Source of the DNA: Singulisphaera acidiphila DSM 18658
GTDB lineage: Bacteria > Planctomycetota > Planctomycetia > Isosphaerales > Isosphaeraceae
Assembly (NCBI RefSeq): GCF_000242455.2
Contig: NC_019892.1
Coordinates: forward strand, 4,216,001-4,280,000
Reading direction: 5' to 3'
DNA length: 64,000 bases
The notes beneath the pieces were generated by a model. It made no database searches and was not told where the DNA came from. It saw only the letters and a program-made list of their open reading frames with translations. Both the position numbers and the translations under genes were made by a program. Of this stretch, positions 16,924-25,116 are shown one piece after another; position 1 is the first letter of the stretch, and each line of letters begins with the position of its first letter.

Positions 16924-17193
16924 CTATGCCTCACGTTTTGTCTCATTTGTCGGACATCCACAACGCCACCATGACTGAATAACCAGGGCGATTGAATTGT
17001 TCACCAGCAGCCCCGAGGCCGCGAAGACTTGCCCCGACCAGAAGTTCCGAACCCGCTCAATCCCTTTGAACTCACTTCTTCCAATGAGTTCTCGGTATTC
17101 GATCTTCCGCGCGAAGGTGACGGGCATTGGGAGCGAGGCCTGGGCGGCGATCACCAGGCCGACCAGACGCCAGAAAAAGAAGGGGAATCCGCC
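16924..17193 (-). pseudogene. Remnant of a membrane protein gene
   Basis: The minus frame from about 17193 to 16980 reads like a real protein (WFGGFPFFFWRLVGLVIAA, ARKIEYRELIGRSEFKGIER, ASGLLVNNSIALVIQSW) and its third codon positions are GC-rich, as in coding DNA here. Upstream it meets a stop within a few codons and no good start or ribosome site exists (only a GTG at 17154), and the last 15 residues look like random sequence. I read it as a decayed gene fragment; a short functional protein cannot be excluded. The rest of 16501-17516 shows nothing coding. Confidence 0.35.
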
Positions 17194-17516
17194 GAACCAA
17201 AGGAGTACTCAACTCATTGCCCCTGAACAGAAGCCGGGCAAGTGTCGCACATAAAGCAAGATCTAAAGAAATGTCTAACAGCTGCCAACTTTGTCGAGCC
17301 GGCCCTCAATCGCTCACGCCTGAATTCGCGTGATTCCTGCCGACGACAACGTGCTGCTCCTGCCGGTCATCACCCGTACCAATCGTTGTGGGCAATCCAC
17401 CTCACCGAGTCGACCAACCCCAGGGGCAAGGACATCGCCTCGCCCGTTCCTGTCCGATAAAGTAGGCACCCGATCCGGAGAGAGGTGTCCGACAACCCGA
17501 GAGCAGGAGCAAACCA

Positions 17517-18560
17517 ATGCCCGACCTAGGTGACGGTGAGTCGGTCGAAATGAAAGGTTCGGGGGCCAAGCCCTACGTTCTGAAGAATGTAGGAGGGGTC
17601 TATTCCTGCTCCTGCCCGGCCTGGCGAAATCAGTCGACGGCGATCGAGCGGCGGACTTGCAAGCACCTGCGCAAGCTCCGCGGTGAGGCGGCGGAACAAG
17701 CTCGAGTCGGCCTCGATCCCGTGCCGGCACCGGAGAACGAGGGCGAGGCCAATGGAGAGTCCGCCGAAGCGAAGTCTGGACCGCCGCTCCTGCTCGCCGA
17801 GAAGTGGGACAACGCAGAGGATCTGGCGGGCTGGTGGCTCAGCGAGAAGCTCGATGGAGTAAGAGCCTACTGGAACGGCCAAGCCTTGATCTCGCGGCTC
17901 GGGAACCGCTTCCATGCGCCCCCTTGGTTCCTGGAAGGTCTGCCCGAGACCCCACTCGACGGCGAACTCTGGATCGGTCGCAAGGCGTTTCAGCGGACGG
18001 TCGGGATCGTCCGACGCCAGGATCAAAGCGACCTCTGGAAGGAAGTCACCTACGTGGTGTTCGACGCTCCCGGAGTCGACGCGGCGTTCGAAGATCGCCT
18101 GGCGTTCGTCAGCGCCCACAAGGCGCAGTGCCGGTCGCCCTACTTGAAGGCTCACGAGCATACACCCTGCACCGGCCTGGTGCAGTTGCGCGAAGAACTG
18201 GCGCGGGTCGAGGCGCTCGGGGGGGAGGGGCTGATGCTCCGCCAGCCCGGCTCGCGCTATGAGGTCGGGCGCTCGACCACGCTCTTGAAGGTCAAGAGCT
18301 TTCGCGACGCCGAGGCACGCGTGCTCGAGCATCTCAAAGGAGCAGGGCGGCATAAGGGACGGCTCGGCGCCTTGCTGGTGGAACTGGCGGACGGGACCCG
18401 CTTTTCGGTCGGCACGGGCTTCTCGGACGCCGAACGCTCGGCACCGCCGGCAATCGGGTCCACGATCACGTTCCGCTACCAGGAGCTTTCCGACAGTGGC
18501 GTCCCGCGCTTTCCGTCCTACGTCCGAGTCAGGAGCGACCTCGCCGGCCTCGAACCGTAG
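17517..18560 (+). CDS. ATP-dependent DNA ligase with N-terminal SWIM zinc finger
   Basis: A 347-residue protein; AGGAG precedes the ATG. Residues 20-55 form a SWIM-type zinc finger (Cys31, Cys33, Cys48, His50; CSCPAW ... CKHL). After an acidic linker comes a compact ligase: nucleotidyl-acceptor Lys111 in the motif EKLDGVRAYW, motif III-like LDGELWIGR, motif IV GGEGLMLRQP, motif V TLLKVKSF, then an OB-fold (about 270-345). The catalytic part is of the small two-domain kind found in viruses and bacterial LigE/LigB-like repair ligases. It should seal nicks using ATP; the SWIM finger probably binds DNA or a partner. The gene stands alone and is additional to the NAD-dependent ligase expected elsewhere. 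Confidence 0.88.
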   Translation: MPDLGDGESVEMKGSGAKPYVLKNVGGVYSCSCPAWRNQSTAIERRTCKHLRKLRGEAAEQARVGLDPVPAPENEGEANGESAEAKSGPPLLLAEKWDNAEDLAGWWLSEKLDGVRAYWNGQALISRLGNRFHAPPWFLEGLPETPLDGELWIGRKAFQRTVGIVRRQDQSDLWKEVTYVVFDAPGVDAAFEDRLAFVSAHKAQCRSPYLKAHEHTPCTGLVQLREELARVEALGGEGLMLRQPGSRYEVGRSTTLLKVKSFRDAEARVLEHLKGAGRHKGRLGALLVELADGTRFSVGTGFSDAERSAPPAIGSTITFRYQELSDSGVPRFPSYVRVRSDLAGLEP

Positions 18561-18767
18561 CCAGGGTGAGGAGCGGCCGAGCGTGTCATCAGCCGTGGAC
18601 GGACGGATCGATTGCCGAACCCGAATCGGCCTTTTCCTTGATGCCCGCGCACGGTTACCATCAGGGGCGAACAGGCCGAACCGCCAACTCAACCCGCACA
18701 GTTTACGCTGTAAGGCGGATTTCCAGGGTTCCGCGTCAGTTTCACGGACGAAGAAGAAGAGGGGACC

Positions 18768-19805
18768 ATGATGGCTCCAGTCTCCTGGAAGATCGCCGTA
18801 CTCCTATTCGCCGGCGCGGGCCTCCTAGTCCCTACCCTTGGGTTTGCGGCGGCCGAGATCAAGCTCGACAAGGAGTTTCTCTCCGGCATCATCGAGAAAG
18901 TTCCGGCGGTTCCGTTTCAGAAGGATGGCCAGTACAAAGGAACGGTCCAGCGGTTCCGGCTCCTCGCGATCGATCCCAAGTCGCGCCGATTCGAGGTCGC
19001 CTGCCAGGTCGTCGGCGAGTTCCGCCCGCCGTCGATGTCTCCACTCAAGGAGAAGCGAGCTCGCAAGGAAGAATCGACCGAGAACTGGACCGGCTTCCGG
19101 TTCGATGTGCGGATCGGGATCAACGTCGAGCCGGGAAGAGACGGGGCCCCGCGGTTCCAGGTCGATGTCGAGGAGGTCAAGCGGCGCGAGCTCGAGGGGT
19201 TCGCCGGCGCATTAGCCAAAATCCTCGGGCGATCGTTCGATCAGGTCGTCACCCAGATTGCCGATGGCAAAGCGTCTCAGCTCGGCGAGAAGATCAATGC
19301 CGAGATCAACAAGCGAGTCAAGGCGTTCCGTGACTACGGCGTCCTCTGCGCGATCGATTACTCCCTCTCGGACGTTGCGCTCCACTTCGACGTCACCCGG
19401 CTCAAGACCGAAGGGGTCGTCGGCTACGTCTACCCCGAGCCGCACCCGGGGACCGTCGCGCTCACCCGCTGGTTTCACCCTCGTCAAGGGCACCACCTCT
19501 ATACCACCACGCCCGAAGGGCTCGAGCGGCAAGGGTACGTCTCCGAAGGCATCTCCTGTTACGTCTACCCGGCCGCGATCGAGGGCACAGTCCCGCTCTA
19601 TCGCTGGCGGAGCCGCAAAGAACCGTTCTATACCACGGCGCCGGACGGCGAAGGGGTCGCTCGCGCAGGCTATCGCTCAGACGGGATCGCCTGCCTACTC
19701 TACCCCGACGAGCAGCCGGAAACCGTCCCCCTCTACCGCTTCCTCAATCCCCGCAACGGACGGCACTTCTACACAATGCATAAGTACGCCGAATTCGCGA
19801 AGTAG
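18768..19805 (+). CDS. Secreted protein with C-terminal DUF5648-type repeats
   Basis: A 345-residue protein with a signal peptide (residues 1-29, ending AAA). Residues 30-215 are an unrecognised domain with alternating strands and a Lys/Arg-rich middle. Residues about 220-342 hold three tandem repeats of about 40 residues with the pattern V-x-L-x-R-(W/F)-(F/R)...G-x-H(L/F)YTT...G-Y-x-x-(E/D)GI-x-(C)-(Y/L), i.e. the DUF5648 module (TRWFHPRQGHHLYTT; YRWRSRKEPFYTT; YRFLNPRNGRHFYTM). This module occurs in extracellular proteins and is believed to be a small beta domain, possibly sugar-binding. GAGGGG stands before the start; the second ATG (18771) is equally possible. Confidence 0.8.
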   Translation: MMAPVSWKIAVLLFAGAGLLVPTLGFAAAEIKLDKEFLSGIIEKVPAVPFQKDGQYKGTVQRFRLLAIDPKSRRFEVACQVVGEFRPPSMSPLKEKRARKEESTENWTGFRFDVRIGINVEPGRDGAPRFQVDVEEVKRRELEGFAGALAKILGRSFDQVVTQIADGKASQLGEKINAEINKRVKAFRDYGVLCAIDYSLSDVALHFDVTRLKTEGVVGYVYPEPHPGTVALTRWFHPRQGHHLYTTTPEGLERQGYVSEGISCYVYPAAIEGTVPLYRWRSRKEPFYTTAPDGEGVARAGYRSDGIACLLYPDEQPETVPLYRFLNPRNGRHFYTMHKYAEFAK

Positions 19806-19894
19806 TCTCGTGGAAAGGCTCGCTATCCTGCATTCCCCGAACTCTTTGTCACAGCCCAACTTACGCCTCAAACGCCAATAACGGCGGCCCCACA

Positions 19895-19921
19895 TGTCAC
19901 ACCGCGAACGGCTCCCTCGTC
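19895..19921 (+). promoter_or_regulatory. ECF41-type promoter upstream of the AhpD/sigma operon
   Basis: TGTCACA at 19895-19901 is followed after exactly 16 nt by CGTC at 19918-19921, as in the promoter consensus known for ECF41 sigma factors. It lies about 73 nt upstream of the AhpD-like gene, whose operon encodes an ECF41 sigma factor. This indicates autoregulation. A second TGTCACA at 19847 lacks the partner element. Confidence 0.75.
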
Positions 19922-19993
19922 GTTATTTGTGGAGGAGGGAACGCCACTCGAGTTGAGCGTCCCCGACCACGATGACCGGAAGGGAGCTTCACC

Positions 19994-20542
19994 ATGTTCG
20001 GCTGGCTGGTTAAACGGCAAATCAATGCGTTTGAGAAGATGTACAATTACGATATGACCTACGCCCGCGTACTTCTCGACGCGGACCCGGCGGCGTTCCG
20101 CAAGTTCGCCAAGGTCATGGGGATCGCCCGGTATCGCAAAGACGTGCCGCAGGACGTCTGGACGGCCGCAAAGCTCGTGGGGGCGATGGCCGAGGACTGC
20201 GGACCTTGCACTCAGTTGGTGACGACGATGTCCGAGCATGCGGGAGTCCCTCCCCGGGTGCTGCAAGCGATTCTCGAACGCGACTTCGAGGCAATGCCGG
20301 AGGATGTGGCACTCGGCTTTCGATTCGCGGAGGCGGCATTGGCCCACGACCCCGAGGCCGACGGGCTTCGCGAGCAGGTCGTCGCGCGGTGGGGCAAGCG
20401 AGGGCTCGTCTCGCTCAGCTTCGCGCTGACCGCCGCGCGCCTCTTCCCGACCTTGAAATACGCCCTGGGGGAGGGTAAGACTTGCAGCCGGGTGACCGTC
20501 GGCGGTAAGTCTCTGGCCGTCGCCCGGCACCAGGTGGCCTGA
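19994..20542 (+). CDS. Carboxymuconolactone decarboxylase/AhpD-like protein
   Basis: A 182-residue all-alpha protein with the AhpD-type redox pair Cys69 and Cys72 in the motif AEDCGPCTQL and a preceding Glu (Glu67) that normally helps proton transfer. A GGAAGGGAG ribosome site supports the start. Such proteins act as alkylhydroperoxidases or as related small-molecule decarboxylases; the substrate is not readable. It is directly linked to an ECF41 sigma factor gene by a 1-nt TGATG overlap, the standard context of ECF41 systems, where this gene class is the usual target. Confidence 0.88.
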   Translation: MFGWLVKRQINAFEKMYNYDMTYARVLLDADPAAFRKFAKVMGIARYRKDVPQDVWTAAKLVGAMAEDCGPCTQLVTTMSEHAGVPPRVLQAILERDFEAMPEDVALGFRFAEAALAHDPEADGLREQVVARWGKRGLVSLSFALTAARLFPTLKYALGEGKTCSRVTVGGKSLAVARHQVA

Positions 20543-21435
20543 TGACGACGTCAAAGCCTGAACCAATCGACGCGGGAGAGTTCGAGTCGCAACGACGCCG
20601 CCTGACCGGCCTGGCCTATCGGATGCTGGGCTCGGTCGCCGAGGCCGAGGACGTGGTACAAGAGGCCTATCTGCGCTGGCACGCCGCCGATCGCGCGGCC
20701 ATAGCCGACCCGCCTGCCTTTCTCTCGACGGTCGTCACGCGTCTCTGCCTCGATCAGATCAAGTCGGCCCGGTCCCGCCGCGAGCACTACATCGGCCCCT
20801 GGCTCCCCGAGCCGGTCCTGGATGACGAGCCACTCGGCGCCGAGACGGCGAGCGACTATGCCCATGAGCTCTCGATGACTCTGATGCTGGCACTCGAGCG
20901 ACTCTCGCCGCTCGAGCGTGCGGCCTTCTTACTCCACGACGTCTTCGACATCGAGTTCGGCCAGGTGGCCCGAACGCTCGGCCGAAGTGAGCCCGCCTGC
21001 CGCCAACTTGCCGCCCGCGCTCGTGCCCACGTGAAGGAGTCGCAACCCCGATTCCCGGTCCCCCCCGAAACCGGGGCCCGACTCGCAGAGGCCTTTCTCA
21101 CCGCCGCACGCAGCGGCGACGCCGAGACGCTGACCCTCTTGCTCGCCGAGGATGCCGTTCTCAGTTCCGACGGCGGCGGCAAACGCCTCGCCGCGCTCCG
21201 CCCCATCTTCGGACGCGACAAGATCACCCGGTTCTTCGTGGGCCTCGCTTCGAAGTACAATCGCTACGCGCAATACGGCGCCACCCCGACTCGAATCAAC
21301 GGCCAACCCGGGTTCATTGTCACCGAACCCGACGGGTCCATTCATACGATGGCCGTCGACCTTCGAGACGGGCTCATCACCTCGATCTACGTCGTCCGTA
21401 ACCCCGACAAGCTCAAGCACCTCGCCCGCCCTTGA
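20542..21435 (+). CDS. ECF41 RNA polymerase sigma factor with SnoaL-like C-terminal domain
   Basis: A 297-residue protein. Region sigma-2 lies at residues 15-80 (LAYRMLGSVAEAEDVVQEAYLRW, FLSTVVTRLCLDQIKSARSRR) and sigma-4 at about 110-165. The linker carries WLPEP (87-91), and the extra C-terminal SnoaL-like domain (about 175-290) carries DGGGK and NGQPG, all three signatures of ECF41. In this group the C-terminal domain controls activity in place of an anti-sigma factor. It is the second gene of an operon with the AhpD-like gene and probably drives the TGTCACA-N16-CGTC promoter upstream of that gene. Confidence 0.93.
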   Translation: MTTSKPEPIDAGEFESQRRRLTGLAYRMLGSVAEAEDVVQEAYLRWHAADRAAIADPPAFLSTVVTRLCLDQIKSARSRREHYIGPWLPEPVLDDEPLGAETASDYAHELSMTLMLALERLSPLERAAFLLHDVFDIEFGQVARTLGRSEPACRQLAARARAHVKESQPRFPVPPETGARLAEAFLTAARSGDAETLTLLLAEDAVLSSDGGGKRLAALRPIFGRDKITRFFVGLASKYNRYAQYGATPTRINGQPGFIVTEPDGSIHTMAVDLRDGLITSIYVVRNPDKLKHLARP

Positions 21436-21470
21436 TGGACATCGAACACAGTGTGGGCAAGGCCAAGAGA

Positions 21471-21494
21471 GACAGAGAGCGTGAGCTCCCTGTC
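21471..21494 (+). terminator. Candidate terminator of the ECF41 operon
   Basis: GACAGAGAGC (21471-21480) pairs with GCTCCCTGTC (21485-21494) with one mismatch over a 4-nt loop, followed by TTCTCTTTC. It lies 36 nt past the sigma-factor stop. Confidence 0.5.
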
Positions 21495-21627
21495 TTCTCT
21501 TTCAGAACACAAAAAATATCGGTGACATAAAAATTCGACAACATGAACTTCGACGCGGCCACTCGCATCAAACAAACCACACTCACAAAAACTCAATCGC
21601 AATAAATCACAAACGCCTTTGCATCGA

Positions 21628-22854
21628 TTATTCATCATCTCGGCGAGCCATACTCATGGACACCCGATCGGCCACCCATTCGCCAAGGCGGGCGTGCATA
21701 GCAGCGTTCGGATGAAGGCCGTCGAAGGAGCGGCGGACGGGCTTGCCTTCCACCCAATCTTCGACCCGCGACGAGGCTTCCTCGCCGAGATCGATGAGGT
21801 GGCACTTCGCGTCAGGAGAGGTGGTCTCGGCCTGATAGGCGTCGAACGCAGCTCGGATCGGAGCGCGGTTGAAACCCTCGAACGGGATCACGACGAAGAC
21901 CTGGGCCAACGGCCCGGCGGCGGTGCGAATCTTGGGCAGTAGCCCTCGGACCGAGGCTTCAACTTCAGCCAGGGGAACATGGCGGTTCGCGTCGTTCACG
22001 CCGTGGCAGAGGAAAACGAAGTCAGGGCGGGGTGAGAACCGCCCCTCGGCCAGCCGGGGATGATAGGAGTCGAGCAGGTCCCAGGTGCTCTCTCTCGGGT
22101 TCTGAGGGATGAACAGAGCGGGGACGTTGCCATTGCTCGCGTCGCCGCTGATCGCGTAGCTCTGCCCCTCGAATCCGACCCGGCCGGGCTCGGCGTCAAG
22201 ACGTTCGGCAACCACTTCCGGCCACGCCTGGAACGAGTCGGTCTCAGCACCCCGGTTAAACGCGGCGCCGAGAATCGAGTCGCCGAAGAACAAGGCTCGT
22301 CGGGGCCGCAACGCGGGGTCACGGTAGGTTGTCGCCCCCGGATCGAGCCGGAGTCCGGTTACCCGCCAGAGCCCGACTTGCCGGCCCGCTCTCCACCGCT
22401 CCTCTCCGAAGCCGACCCAACGCAGATAGGCCTGACAGCGGTGCCGCCCCTCGGGAAGGTTGGCGGCGAGCGTACGCTCTCGATCGCCCCGCCGAAGCGG
22501 AAGAACGCGCATCGGGCCGCCGTCGATCGAATAGCCGATCACCGGGTACGCGTCGGGAGCGATCCCCGCGCGGTCGGCCATCGAGACGTCGACCTTCAGC
22601 CTCAAGTTCCGACCCGTCCAGCCGAATTTCAACCAGGCGCCGAAGTGAGTCGTCTGGAAGGCCGATCCATCGCCATACCAATTCCAAGGCGAATAGAACA
22701 ACGAGGGGTCGTCCGCCCGGATCTCCCCTCTCCGCGCGGCAGGCCGACTCGAGGAGAACAGCCCGATCGCGATCAGGCCGCCCAGAACAAGCCCCAGGGC
22801 CAAGAGAGGATACGTCCTCCATCCCGGACGACTCGGCCTGCGCTCGCGATCCAT
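21628..22854 (-). CDS. Membrane-anchored SGNH/GDSL hydrolase
   Basis: A 408-residue protein with one N-terminal membrane helix (about 15-33) and an outside domain. Residues 50-175 form a beta-rich, carbohydrate-esterase-like N-terminal domain; the SGNH hydrolase follows with Ser193 in FFGDSI, the block III Asn in CHGVNDAN, and the catalytic Asp/His pair in DGLHPN near the C-terminus. Family members remove acyl groups from polysaccharides or lipids. GAGG precedes the ATG. The next gene downstream in transcription, 1 kb away, is unrelated; the alpha/beta-hydrolase gene lies 59 nt upstream on the same strand, so the two hydrolases may share a transcript. Confidence 0.85.
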   Translation of the reverse strand: MDRERRPSRPGWRTYPLLALGLVLGGLIAIGLFSSSRPAARRGEIRADDPSLFYSPWNWYGDGSAFQTTHFGAWLKFGWTGRNLRLKVDVSMADRAGIAPDAYPVIGYSIDGGPMRVLPLRRGDRERTLAANLPEGRHRCQAYLRWVGFGEERWRAGRQVGLWRVTGLRLDPGATTYRDPALRPRRALFFGDSILGAAFNRGAETDSFQAWPEVVAERLDAEPGRVGFEGQSYAISGDASNGNVPALFIPQNPRESTWDLLDSYHPRLAEGRFSPRPDFVFLCHGVNDANRHVPLAEVEASVRGLLPKIRTAAGPLAQVFVVIPFEGFNRAPIRAAFDAYQAETTSPDAKCHLIDLGEEASSRVEDWVEGKPVRRSFDGLHPNAAMHARLGEWVADRVSMSMARRDDE

Positions 22855-22913
22855 CCCCTGTTCCTCTTTAATTTGCGCGTGTCTGGCTGTGAGCGTCTTG
22901 CTCGCCTCTCAGC

Positions 22914-24842
22914 TCAGGGGACCGGCCCGGAGCCGGCTTCGATGCTCCCCACGTGTTCCAGGAGGATTCGCCGAAGCTCTTGCGTCACCTCAGGTTTTTG
23001 CTGGGACGAGTGGTTTCCCTCGACGATCAGTTCGGACGCTGCGCCGTCGAGGTGCGAGCTATTATAGAGAACCACGCCATCCGTCCCGGACACCTTGAGG
23101 ATCTGAGGGATGATCGAGTGGTACGGCACGTTCGGGGCGATCGGAACTCGGTCCAGGGTGGCGAGGACCGGGCTATCCGTCTGGAGGTTGGCGATGGCGT
23201 TGGGTGTCCGCCCGCGCATTTCAGGGGCGATCACCCTGGGCCCGTTGAGGGCCTCGATCTCCTTGATGCTCTCCGCCAGTTCATCAGGACGGCCCACCAG
23301 GCGTGAAATCGTCCGGCCGAAGAGGTCGCTCGCGAGTGGGCTGCCCCGGTGCGGCGACGCAATGAACACGATCCGGCGCACGAACGGCAAGGGGCGGAAA
23401 ATGAGGGACGCCTCCAGGGTCTCGTGCAGCTTGGGCGAGAACTTGAACCGGTCGTGAGGAATCCGGATCGTCGAGTTCCAAAGCTCCAACCCAGGGTCTT
23501 GCACCATCATCTTCGAGAGCAGGCCTCCCATGCTGTGCCCGACCAGAACCATCTGGTCGAACGCAGCGTCGGTATGCCCCGGGTCCAGCGTCTCTCGCGC
23601 TCGGGTCAGCCACATCCGCAGCTTGGCGGCCGATGCGGGGATCGGCAAGCCGGTCGGATAGATGAACACCCAGAACTGATACTTTGACGCGATCAACGGC
23701 GTGTTGGACAACTCGTTGATCGTCTGCACATAGGCCCTCGGGCTGGAAAAGAGGCCGTGAACCAGCACGACCGGGATCTTACCCGGCTCATAGGGCCGGA
23801 GCATGTACAGACCGGCCTCGACCCCCTCACGCTTGAAGGAGGAGTGGAACAGGCCGGCCCACTCGAGTTGATCGAGATGAACCCGAGCAACCTGGTCCGC
23901 AAGCGGGGTCGTCCGGTCGGTCGCCAGACTGACGTCATTCTCTCCAAAGGGGAGTGAAGGAGCCCCGAACGGGTCCGCGAAGTAGAGGGATGCCGGCCGC
24001 CGCCGCCACTGTCCCGCGTAGAGTCCCCCTTCGGGCAACAAGACGGCGGTTGCGCCGGTGCGCGTCTCGCGAGGCAAGAATTGGTCTTGGGGATCCGTCG
24101 TCTCGGTCGGACCGGCCAGCCGATGCGCCACGACCGGCACCCCCAGCCCGCTCGATCGATAAACGTTGTGCATGCCCGTGACCCGCAAGTCGTCAGCCAC
24201 CTTGAGGTCGGCGAGCTGCGCAGGGTGCAGGTACGAGGTCGAGCTCACAAGGGCCAGGCCTTGTCCTCCCAGGACTTCCCGCCACGATCCGTCCCCCCGA
24301 ACGCCATCCGCCTGCGAGATCCGGATCAGCCGCTTCAAGGCGAGGTTGTGGGTCGCGATCGCGTGCTCGGAGCTCAATCCCGCCGGTTCGGCGAGGGCCA
24401 ACGCCGCACAGGCCGCCGCATCTCGATACCAGGGGAGGGCCGTGGCAGGCGAATGCGCCTCGCGCCGCAGCCCTTCCCGATACGAGAGCTCAGCCAGGGC
24501 CAGGGCTCCGCCCGGCTCGGGCTGGGCCTCAAGCCGCGTCTCGAGCACCCGAGCCGTCGCGCCCGGGTCGTTCGCCGCCATATCGACCAGGCCTTGCCCA
24601 GTGAGGAAAACCCCGGTCGGCGCACTCAAATAACGCGCAGCCTCAACCCGCTCGCGACGGCCCTCGAGTATATTGCGTAGGCTCGCTTCGTGGGCACCAA
24701 TGCTAACGCACCCACCCGAAGTTGCCAGCAACCCGCAAATCGCCACGACCAACCAAAGTCGCCAGCGCAACGAAGGGGCGGGGCTACGCCCCCACGCGCG
24801 GGGGACGAACGTTCGGATTGGGCCAAGGAGCCGCGACATCAT
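22914..24842 (-). CDS. Lipoprotein alpha/beta hydrolase (lipase/PGAP1-like)
   Basis: The frame extends to 24923, but the probable start is one of two adjacent ATGs (24842 or 24839), because it opens a lipoprotein signal: a basic segment, hydrophobic core, and the lipobox SGGC. The protein has about 643 residues. Residues 60-330 are a helical, repeat-like region (LAELSYREGLRREAH) without a recognisable family. From about residue 375 an alpha/beta hydrolase follows: VVLVHGLFSSPRAY (oxyanion region) and the nucleophile elbow GHSMGG. It resembles PGAP1-type esterases. Probable role: an esterase at the cell surface or periplasm. Confidence 0.82.
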   Translation of the reverse strand: MMSRLLGPIRTFVPRAWGRSPAPSLRWRLWLVVAICGLLATSGGCVSIGAHEASLRNILEGRRERVEAARYLSAPTGVFLTGQGLVDMAANDPGATARVLETRLEAQPEPGGALALAELSYREGLRREAHSPATALPWYRDAAACAALALAEPAGLSSEHAIATHNLALKRLIRISQADGVRGDGSWREVLGGQGLALVSSTSYLHPAQLADLKVADDLRVTGMHNVYRSSGLGVPVVAHRLAGPTETTDPQDQFLPRETRTGATAVLLPEGGLYAGQWRRRPASLYFADPFGAPSLPFGENDVSLATDRTTPLADQVARVHLDQLEWAGLFHSSFKREGVEAGLYMLRPYEPGKIPVVLVHGLFSSPRAYVQTINELSNTPLIASKYQFWVFIYPTGLPIPASAAKLRMWLTRARETLDPGHTDAAFDQMVLVGHSMGGLLSKMMVQDPGLELWNSTIRIPHDRFKFSPKLHETLEASLIFRPLPFVRRIVFIASPHRGSPLASDLFGRTISRLVGRPDELAESIKEIEALNGPRVIAPEMRGRTPNAIANLQTDSPVLATLDRVPIAPNVPYHSIIPQILKVSGTDGVVLYNSSHLDGAASELIVEGNHSSQQKPEVTQELRRILLEHVGSIEAGSGPVP

Positions 24843-25116
24843 CCATCCTGGACGACCGGCCGCCGTCAATGAGACATGGTTGGACCGCAAAGTCAGCCTC
24901 GGCGACCGCGAGGCCCAGCCCATCCAAATGGACCGAGCCCATCAAGTACCCTTTTCTCGCATTTCTGGGAAGGGGAATCCCGCCACGTGAAGATGTGCCG
25001 GAATTCCCCTTGGCCACCGACAACGGTCATAGGCCTTCTCAAGGCGGGTTGTCCCCAAGAGGATCACCGAGCCGAGAGGAAATGATTCCGATGCAATCCG
25101 AAGCCGACAACGGGCC

